Assembly: GCA_009767595.1 (NCBI GenBank) | Contig: VSDK01012768.1 | Location: forward strand, 116,485-180,484 | Direction: 5' to 3' | Origin: Symbiodinium kawagutii | Taxonomy: Eukaryota; Sar; Dinophyceae; Suessiales; Symbiodiniaceae | DNA: 64,000 nt | Shown: in pieces, positions 57,133 through 64,000 of the stretch | How the letters are laid out: each line of letters begins with the position of its first letter | How positions within the stretch are numbered: the first letter of the stretch is position 1 | Made by a program: the position numbers and the translations under genes | The notes under the pieces: generated by a model | Told to the model about the DNA's origin: nothing | Database searches by the model: none | What the model saw: the letters and a program-made list of their open reading frames with translations, nothing else

Positions 57133-57239
57133 GGCTGTTTCTCAAGTCATATGGGTACCCCCAAATCATCCAACAGTAATCATTTAGTAGAAACAACCCA
57201 ACCATTTTTGGGTACCCCCATGGCTTAAGAAACCACCAT
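57133..57239. mobile_element. Hairpin mini-element, GGGTACCCC family
   Basis: CTGTTTCTCAAGTCATATGG then GTACCCCC at the left; GGGTACCCCCATGGCTTAAG then AAACCACCAT at the right. 107 bp, the best copy of this family. Confidence 0.7.
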
Positions 57240-57311
57240 AGGAAAATATCGAAACAGCAGCTTCAGCATCCATAAGTTGAGGATAGGATGTGGCGGCCCA
57301 TGTCCCGGTAC

Positions 57312-57392
57312 CTTCCCAGGTGTCCCATGTCGACACGACGCACCTTGGTGAAAGATCGTTGGAAGAAGTCTCGAGCAGTTGCCTGACTTGGG
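57312..57392 (-). CDS. Internal exon, unknown
   Basis: Between CATGGGCAG and a GTACCG donor, 81 nt: QVRQLLETSSNDLSPRCVVS, then TWDTWE. Phase 2 nt in, 1 nt out. Strong coding look. Confidence 0.6.
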
Positions 57393-57710
57393 CTGCCCAT
57401 GGGTTGGTTCTACCATGGATAGGCTACCAATAGCTGTAAGAACCAACAAAACCCATGAACAACCGTGGTTTTGATATTGTTTTGATGAGATTCTATCCCG
57501 TTTGCATCAGGTTTGGTATAGTTCAATCACATCAACAAGCATGGTTTAAATGTTTCATTGACGACGGAAGAGAACTGACCGTGGATATATTGTTTAAGAA
57601 CATGGTGTCAATAAACCACGGATAACCATAAGTTGGTAACACTCATATATAATTGACGATTGAACATAGCACTGCAACTGACGAAGTGTGCATTGCAATG
57701 GTAGGGATTC

Positions 57711-57807
57711 AAGAACAATCTTGGTTGATTTGTTGGTTGAGTGACTCGAGAAACCCCAGAAAAAGGTGGATGATCTGGGAGTTGCCAATGGGCATATGAC
57801 GATGCCT
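57711..57807 (-). CDS. Exon, unknown
   Basis: After a T-rich acceptor (TTTTTTTCAG) the minus strand reads RHRHMPIGNSQIIHLFLGFL, then ESLNQQINQDCS to TGA. It is a helical, well-formed sequence. It may be upstream of the exon at 57312-57392. A second minus frame (EASSYAHWQLPDHPPFSGVS) is open too. Confidence 0.5.
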
Positions 57808-57944
57808 CTGAAAAAAAGATTCTGATCCGCTTCGGCATTTTAAGGTGAACATTGGGATGCGACTAACAAAGGAATTATGTGCAGGTTTGTTATTTTCTTC
57901 GGATGGGGTCTGGGAATGGCAACTGCAATGTTTGTGGAGCGCTA

Positions 57945-58660
57945 TCCCTCTTGAGGGTTGAATTTAGGGTTTTTGGTTTTGTGGCTTATTTTGGGGTTTA
58001 TGGTCTTAGACTTAGGTTTGACTTTAGGGTCTATGGTTTCGGGGTTGATTTAAGGTTTCTGGCTTTTGGGTATGGCTTGAGGGTTGATTGTAGGGACTGT
58101 GGTTTGAGGGTTGGTGCTTGCTTCAGTTTCTAGTTTTAAGGTTGGTTTTGGGGTTTTTGGTTTTAGGAATGATTTTAGGGTTTATGGTTTTAGGCTTGGT
58201 ATTCGGGTTTATGGTTTTAGGGATTCCGGTCTTGGAATGATTTTAGGTTTGAATGTATGCGTTTTGGTCTGGCAGTTGATTCTATCCCTTGAGGGTTGGT
58301 CTTAGGGTTGGGTTTAAGGTTTCTGGTTGAGGGTCCATGGTTTCTTAGGGCTGATCTTAGGGATTGTGGTTTTAGGGTTTCTGGTTTTAAAGTTGCTTTA
58401 TATAAGTTTTATTGTTTCGGGTTGTGGTTTTGGAGTTGATCCTCGGGATTATGGCTTTAAGGTTAATGCTAGCTTGGGTTTCAGATTTTGGGGTTGATGT
58501 TCACGGTTTTAGCTTAATTTCGGGGTCTATGGTTTTAGGGTTGATTTAGGGTCGCAGCTGTCAGGGTTGATTTGAGGCTTTCTGATTTTAGGGTTGGTTT
58601 CAGGGTTGATTTTTCAGTTTCTGGTCTTAGGGTTGGGTTTAGGGTTTCTGGTTCTAGGGA
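57945..58660 (+). repeat. TTTTAGGG-like degenerate repeat
   Basis: GGTTTATGGTTTTAGGGTTG and TTTTAGGG/TTTAGGGTT words fill about 700 bp on the plus strand, with period changes and no C-rich counterpart. TTTAGGG is the plant-type telomere unit, also reported in some dinoflagellates. The tract is too degenerate to be an active telomere. Confidence 0.7.
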
Positions 58661-58667
58661 CTCGTGG

Positions 58668-58726
58668 CTTGTTTGCTTGCTGGCTGGCTCGCTAGCTTAC
58701 CAGCTGGCTAGCTAGCTGGCTGGCTC
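58668..58726. repeat. GGCT/GCTA tetranucleotide tract
   Basis: GCTTGCTGGCTGGCTCGCTA followed by GCTGGCTAGCTAGCTGGCTG. Directly follows the TTTTAGGG-like tract. Confidence 0.85.
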
Positions 58727-59058
58727 TTGGAACCAGAAAAAACAATCCGAAAAAAAAACAGAAATAAAATCAGAAACAAAATAGCATCATATGAACACCA
58801 GCACACCAGCAATGAAGAAAATGCAAGCAATCAAATAATAGTTGCTGTCCAACAAATATCGAGCAAGGATGGCCAGAACCTAGAACCCCTGCCTTTGACA
58901 CTTTCTTCATCGCATTCTTAACCACACAAATCGCCACACCAGTGCCAAACACAAAACACATGTCTAAGGGCAGTAGCCCCAACCATCAGCGTCTTGCAAA
59001 AAACGAAAGTACTAACGACTCCAAAACACAATTCATCAACATCCTCATGTCTGATGCA

Positions 59059-59265
59059 TCATCCCATCATTTTGGCCTCGCGAAACGGAACAACCCACAA
59101 GTCCCTGTTCCCATCACCCACAAAACGGTGCCCCGCCTTGTAGTCTCGCCCAGAGCTCTGGCAGTCTTGAAACCTCTCCTCTCGACGCCTCTGCCGATGA
59201 TCGTTTTCAACCATTTTTTGGGGGAACAACCAGGTTGTGTTCTCATATGTTCTCATCATCCACAA
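59059..59265 (-). CDS. Coding block, frame uncertain
   Basis: Minus frame one: VENDHRQRRREERFQDCQSS, then GRDYKAGHRFVGDGNRDLWV. Minus frame two: SSAEASRGEVSRLPELWARL. A plus frame (58942-59280) is open too. GC content and codon look favour an exon on the minus strand. Confidence 0.4.
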   Translation of the reverse strand: MWMMRTYENTTWLFPQKMVENDHRQRRREERFQDCQSSGRDYKAGHRFVGDGNRDLWVVPFREAKMMG

Positions 59266-59460
59266 TTGTATTCAATGTGATGATTCCAAACACACCACAG
59301 ATTAAAGCACAATTATTCATAATGTTTCTTTCACCAATCCCAAACAGCAATGTATAAACTGGGGAAACATTATCATGCCTAATTACCCCGAAATGGGGTG
59401 TTCTATCGTAATTCTCGTAAATGAACTTGGAGAAAACATCATAGCCTAATATATAACAGT

Positions 59461-59560
59461 GGGTCAAAACCCTGTTTCCCTTAGCATTAACTATGGCAAT
59501 GGTTTTTCCTAAAGTTTTGTTGGTTATTATCCCCCATTAGCAGGTTGCGTAATATTGACC
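59461..59560. mobile_element. Mini-element with GGGTCAA...TTGACC ends
   Basis: GGGTCAAAACCCTGTTTCCC at the left and GTAATATTGACC at the right; partner of the copy at 36399-36502. Confidence 0.5.
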
Positions 59561-59793
59561 AATAGCCATAAACGATACTTGTTCTGAACCCGTCAGCGGG
59601 TTCCTCCAACGCAAGCTGAAACTTGGCTGAGCCATTCGTCCTCGGCTTCCTTCAAGCGTGCTGGCATTCCCTCTCAAGTGGGCCCCCAGCACTTGCAAGC
59701 TTGCTAAATCACTAAATTAAACTGACATTATGCTGTATCTACCAGAACTAGTTACCCAAGATAAACATCCACTGAAAATTGCTGTGTGCCTAC

Positions 59794-60282
59794 CTTGTAG
59801 AAGATTGTTGGCAAATCTTTGCATTTCTAGGCACCAACTCGTTGGATGGGGGCATGGCTACAAACCATCATTGGGCCGACCCGTGTCTCACCTTGCAAGG
59901 CACGACCCTATCCAGGTGGACCACGCGCTGTCCAATCAACAAGTTGGAACATCCTAAAACAAAAAAAACTAACTAAAAAACACATTTTTGCGAAAGATCG
60001 TCCACAATGCTTGGATACATCCGCTAGGCCCATGCCTTTTCAAATGGAGATATCCCGCATTTTCCTTCGGGATTCCGTTGAACAATCAAGAAAACATGCA
60101 CAGCCATGCACAGCTTCCAGCCAAGGCACTGAAAGTCTTCCCAAAACTTCTTGTGTTTCCTTTGTTCATGGAGATTCGCCAATCGCTCCTGGTGGTGCAG
60201 CGCGTTGGTACACTAGTTTCGGGGCACCAGGATTTTTTGGGGCTTTTGTGGGTGGTATGCTCAGCAATCTGCTCTTGCTGAC
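59794..60282 (-). CDS. Gene with a 33-nt microexon, unknown protein
   Basis: Block 60282-60166 follows CATTTCAG and reads VSKSRLLSIPPTKAPKNPGA, then PKLVYQRAAPPGAIGESP to TGA. The same frame resumes after it (TKETQEVLGRLSVPWLEAVH), so a short intron or a stop is involved. Exon 59953-59892 (GTTTTAG; GTGAGA) reads CSNLLIGQRVVHLDRVVPCK, phase 0 out. Microexon 59826-59794 (GTGCCTAG; GTAGGC) is exactly 33 nt in phase 0: KCKDLPTIFYK. A plus frame ending in a hydrophobic tail is open over 60050-60286; I judge it a shadow, but not firmly. Confidence 0.5.
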
Positions 60283-60299
60283 CTGAAATGACAGAGAGC

Positions 60300-60890
60300 G
60301 AGCTTTGGCTAAAGCGGTCACTTGCGATAAATATAAATCAAAAACACATATACACCCAAATGGAGATTTGAAAGGAGCAAGGATCTACAAGGAAAGCGAG
60401 CTTGTGCGGTCAAGAAATACATCGCAGTAGTATATCGTAATATGTTCTGAAGAAATATCAAAATATACTCTGAAATTCTATCTATCGAAATGTGAATGAA
60501 TAATGTACTTACACACTTGTTCGATATATTATAAAAATTGAAAAATACAATTCAAACTCATATATTATCTACATAAATGAAAAAAGACAACTAAATGAAA
60601 CAAAAAACGCATATATTATGCAAATATCAGTATATAATGTCTATATGTATTTATTTATGCTCTGCTAGTTGAAGATTGCCAACCCAATGGCCTTACTGAC
60701 AGTTTCACATCTTCACGGCGTCTAACTTGCTAGTCAATTACATTCAACCCTAATGGCACGCCACAAGTACCTTTGTTCGATACTCCGTTCCTTTCAAGCA
60801 TGGTAAATCCTCAAAATACCCTCCATAACATAAACACTATTTTGAGGATTGATAGTTAAGAACTATGATCATTAGCAATCAGTAACAACC
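60300..60890. other. AT-rich, no gene seen
   Basis: ATATAT/AAATAC words to 60660, then unremarkable sequence with TAACCATCA-like words. Confidence 0.5.
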
Positions 60891-60894
60891 ACGA

Positions 60895-61400
60895 TTCTAA
60901 CCAACATAATTTTAACCACCGCAATGTTCAACGCTAGCATTTTAACCACCATAATTTCAACCAGCAAGATTTTTAACCACAACAATTTCAACCACCCTGA
61001 TCGTGGTCACAACTGTCAAAATCAATTCGTACCACCTTGATTTTACCGACTAATCATTTTTAACCACGACGGCAATGTTAACCACAAAAAAAGAACCACC
61101 ACTGATTTTTACCCACAAGGATTTTCACCAACATTGATCTTGGCCACCACGGTCTTAATCACAATTGATTTTAACCAACGCCATTTGAACTACCATAATT
61201 TTGCCCACTGTGATTGTAACCACCACCGTGTCAACCAACACGATTTTAACCAGCATCAATCTGAACCACTCCGCCACAAATTTTACCACCTCAATCTCAA
61301 CCACAATGATTCTAAGCACCATGCTTCAAACGACGACGATTTTCAGCACCATGATTCAAACTACCATGAAGGCTTGCAACCATGGTAAACCCTCCAAATC
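60895..61400. repeat. AACCACCATGATTTT-type degenerate repeat
   Basis: Units of about 14-18 bp (AACCACCATAATTTC, AACCACCACGATT, AACCAACACGATTTT) recur about 30 times with drift. G is rare on the plus strand. Confidence 0.75.
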
Positions 61401-61504
61401 CATCCATGATATAAGCAACCTTGAAACTTGAAACCAAACAAAGCACTGATCAAGGTAATTCATTTGTGAGATTGCTCATGCCATCCCCAGATCGATGAAT
61501 CCTC

Positions 61505-61605
61505 GTTGATTGATAGGGGGTATCCCCCAGAAGCCTTGGTTTCCCATTTCAATGGTACCCCCTCAAGTGATAAAACCTAGGGTATATTAATCTGGGGTGC
61601 AAATT
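61505..61605. mobile_element. Worn copy of the 62.1-kb hairpin element
   Basis: GTTGATTGATAGGGGGTATC at the left and ACCTAGGGTATATTAATCTG at the right resemble the ends of the element at 62103-62216. The inner CCTTGGTTTCCCATT matches the inverse of its inner word. Confidence 0.45.
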
Positions 61606-62102
61606 TCTGTCGCAAATCGCTCCCTGGACGCGGCTGGATCACAAGATCTTGCCTCCCATTGCTGCTTACAGCTTCCAACAGTCAACCACTTTGACAGGTT
61701 AAAGGCTACTTGAAGAAATTAACAAGCGCTTTCAACCAATATGATCAATATGAAACCATTACATGCAGCATGCCCCATGATGATCATGATGAAGTACTAT
61801 GAGCCAACATTAGCCATGACAACCATGCGCTAATTTTTGATGTGGACCACAAGTGATGAAGTACTCATGAACCAACACCGATGAAAAGGTATCATCAAAC
61901 AAGCGTTCACGGCCATGAGTTTCCCGTCATTACCTAACCACTGAGTACCCAAATCACTGAACAATTGATTATCAACAACCCTGGTTGTGACCCACTGAGT
62001 ACTAACCATTCATTTGTTTGTTTAACGATAACATCATTAACCCATTAACCATTGATATCCATTGATAAAAATCATTAAGTAACCACTGATTACTAATGGT
62101 AA

Positions 62103-62216
62103 TCCAGGATTAATAAACCCCTGGTTGTTTGATTGGGGGGGTTACCATTCTAATGGAAAACCAAGGCTTTTAGGGGATTCCCCCTACTAATCAACCAGGG
62201 GTTTATTAATCCTGGG
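62103..62216. mobile_element. Hairpin mini-element with 24-bp perfect inverted ends
   Basis: CCAGGATTAATAAACCCCTG plus GTTG at the left is matched exactly by its inverse at the right (CAACCAGGGGTTTATTAATC plus CTGG). Inside, GATTGGGGGGG and CCCCCTACTAATC continue the stem imperfectly. The inner part again begins CTGGTTG and ends CAACCAG. Confidence 0.75.
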
Positions 62217-62247
62217 TAGCCACTAACCGTTGATATCCATTGATCAC

Positions 62248-62566
62248 CTGAAGCATTGCCCAAGGCATTGCGCCTCAGCGGCTTTCTGTCCACTGCTCTG
62301 CTTCACCCTGGCATGGCCCCAAGCCTCGCAGCCGCGCGCCCGAACATCAGCTGTCGCAACGCGCCACGCGAGATTGGCGATGAGATCTTGGTTGATGATG
62401 ATTAATGGTTGGTTGATGTAGGTTGATGTTAGATGGTTATAGTTGATGGCTGATGATGTGGTGATCAAAATTGTGAGAGGATGTGAAAGGCTGATGGGAG
62501 TTGATGTTTTAATTGACCGGTGCTTGTGACGAACTGAATTCAATAGTTGCTATTGTCGAAGCACTA
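62248..62566 (-). CDS. Two exons, unknown protein
   Basis: Exon 62566-62518 (CAACTCAG; GTCAAT) reads SASTIATIEFSSSQAP, phase 0 out. Exon 62386-62248 follows AACCAAG and ends before GTGATC. Read in phase 0 it gives ISSPISRGALRQLMFGRAAA then RLGAMPG, with a GTGAAG donor inside. Read in another phase it gives LIANLAWRVATADVRARGCE, then KQSSGQKAAEAQCLGQCF to its end. The phase-0 join is the simpler model. A possible microexon (MNADPRNLGL) lies near 62601-62632. Confidence 0.5.
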
Positions 62567-62917
62567 CTGAGTTGGTTGTTGGGAAGTGGCCCTCATGCTG
62601 TCACCAGTCCAAGGTTTCTTGGATCAGCATTCATGCTTCAATGTTGCTTAACGATGCTTGCATATATAAACCATCAGAACTGTTGCATATCAACCAACTC
62701 TGCATAAGCCCGAACAAAGGAAAATGAATCTTCCAGGATCAACCTCAAACACAAACGGCCGGACCGAGACTATACCAATGGGAAGCTGGGACTCCACCCG
62801 TGACTGCCCAAAAGGGTGAGTTTTTATCAATCGAAGTTGCAAGGACCTCGCATGTAGTGGTTGACCATGATTGCAGTTCGTTGCCACGCCATTGATTCTT
62901 GCCATAAGTACGGGATT

Positions 62918-63118
62918 TTAATAGATCCAAAGACTTGGTGAAGCCGCTGTTGCTGGTGATGTACCATTAAGCAACCATTGTGCGATATCGATTTCAGCCA
63001 CCGGTAGACCAGTGGCAACCACCAGTAGAGCTATGTAAACCAGGGAACTGACACGGCAAAGGCGAAGCCCATCTGAGGCATAGCCCCAGGCCAGCCCACC
63101 CACTCGCAATGGTTGCAC
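62918..63118 (-). CDS. Membrane-type exon, unknown
   Basis: The minus strand reads MQPLRVGGLAWGYASDGLRL, then CRVSSLVYIALLVVATGLPV and AEIDIAQWLLNGTSPATAAS, ending PSLWIY and TAA. SSLVYIALLVVATGLPV looks like a membrane helix. The acceptor is probably near 63118. Good coding composition. Confidence 0.6.
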   Translation of the reverse strand: MQPLRVGGLAWGYASDGLRLCRVSSLVYIALLVVATGLPVAEIDIAQWLLNGTSPATAASPSLWIY

Positions 63119-63309
63119 AACGGCTGGTGCATGGTTGACCCTGTCCTTGATACATTTGATACTCTCTATTGCATCTTATTGCAAATGGGAAGCTGGTGAT
63201 GGCTGATTTGGCACAATGAACTATTGAGCCAATTGATTGCGAATGGGTAATTAGCCAATGGCTATGGCTGATCACTGGTGTTACCCTTGGTTATGGCAAT
63301 GGTCGTCAC

Positions 63310-63396
63310 TCTTGGATCGCGAACGGCTTGCTCCACCTCAACATCTTCGTCGTACATTCTGCTGATCGCCAATGGGTACGCTTTCGCCACCACGGG
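63310..63396 (-). CDS. 87-nt internal exon, unknown
   Basis: After GACGCGAG the minus strand reads PVVAKAYPLAISRMYDEDVE, then VEQAVRDPR before GTGACG; phase 0 both sides. Acidic, helical and clearly protein-like. It probably lies upstream of 62918-63118 in one gene. Confidence 0.6.
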
Positions 63397-63419
63397 CTCG
63401 CGTCACCTCCCAAGCCGCG

Positions 63420-64000
63420 AAACTCGAGTCCCAGGACTGAGCTGATGACTGAGCTGATTCGCAGCTGGTGACTCTATGAGCTTGACAAAAATCATCAACC
63501 AAGCCCTGATTCAGAGTGTAGATTGGTCAAGCTCATAGTATGAAAATATAGAAATTGACAAAAATAGAACAAGCTCTACAGTATATTGTCAATAAAGAAA
63601 AACATACTGTGGATTGACCAATATATTGTGTTGCTTGATCAACCAATTGCTGCCACAATTACCAAGTCATTAGCCATTGATTCAGGATTGATGGAACAAA
63701 TTTCACCCTGGTCAAACCAATACGCAAATGCAATGTATAATTCAAGTGTGAAAACTGTGAAAGGGAATGAATGTCAGCAGAAAATAATGAGAGTTGGATA
63801 CAAGCAACACATCCAATCAGCGAAGCCTCAAGAGAGGATGAACAAACCTTGGGTGAATGAACTGGCAAGCTGAAACTTTAGTGAAGGCAAATTTACCTGT
63901 CACATCCTTTCACTTGAATGTGGAAGGCAAATTTGAGGAATACCATTTATATCCATTGATCAACCACTTAACCACTACTTAACCACTTACTCACCAATTT
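63420..64000. other. Right edge, no firm gene
   Basis: A minus frame over 63868-63710 (CSSSLEASLIGCVACIQLSL) could be an exon after CACCCAAG, but a plus ORF of 95 codons (63586-63873) covers it. AT-rich; I cannot decide. Confidence 0.3.

Noticed and set aside
57945-58660. True telomere
   Set aside because: The unit is degenerate and genes continue on both sides.
1-64000. Bacterial or organellar origin
   Set aside because: No ribosome-binding sites, operons or long uninterrupted genes; short spliced exons and large repeat content indicate a nuclear eukaryotic genome.

Overview
This window reads as nuclear DNA of a eukaryote, most likely a dinoflagellate (Symbiodiniaceae or a relative). Coding signal comes in short GC-richer blocks of about 30-300 bp. 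Many blocks are bounded by AG acceptors and GT donors, and neighbouring blocks often keep codon phase when joined. Almost every convincing block is on the minus strand over the full 64 kb, which matches the one-directional gene arrays known in dinoflagellates. The spaces between are AT-richer and full of hairpin mini-elements, microsatellites and degenerate satellites. The species call is inference; no rRNA, tRNA or intact spliced-leader gene was seen. All gene models were made by eye from translation and splice phase. Only three calls have a family basis: a protein kinase catalytic core, a CBS-type motif and a small LTR element. Most other coding blocks are left as unknown proteins.

Layout. 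1-4 kb: a three-exon minus gene (1417-2145) and a lone exon (3599-3688). 4.1-10.1 kb: a kinase core split over two exons (HRD loop at 5326-5445, DFG at 4096-4190), and upstream a ten-exon, phase-consistent minus gene (5934-10049) with a 525-bp TRIM-like LTR element (8864-9388) in one intron. 10.4-11.0 kb: a long ATG/TGA microsatellite. 11-15.8 kb: weaker coding blocks, then a gene with an 879-nt exon (14888-15766). 16-20 kb: AT-rich repeats and a diverged satellite. 20.2-21.7 kb: an unknown minus gene. 22.7-24.2 kb: a strand-asymmetric AC/GT repeat tract and a terminal exon. 25.4-31.4 kb: a string of minus exons, including a gene apparently starting at 31344. 32.7-34.3 kb: a frame-conflicted coding region beside a good exon (34099-34321).

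The right half continues in the same way: exons at 36.3 and 38.3-39.7 kb, a CBS-motif gene at 41.9-43.0 kb, then further minus exons at 44-52.7 kb, interrupted by ATC/ATG microsatellites and a run of Ns (51211-51268). At 53.2-54.35 kb lie a 24-bp satellite, a 40-bp minisatellite and a purine tract. Minus genes resume at 54.8-60.3 kb, around a TTTTAGGG-like tract (57.9-58.7 kb), and at 62.2-63.4 kb.

The most interesting signal is a set of roughly 80-120 bp palindromic elements ending CTGGT...ACCAG. Such ends carry GT at one side and AG at the other in either orientation, so each copy could act as a ready-made intron. Several lie in introns or directly at exon edges. Together with the LTR element whose terminus supplies a GTGAGT donor, the window looks like a record of transposon-driven intron gain.
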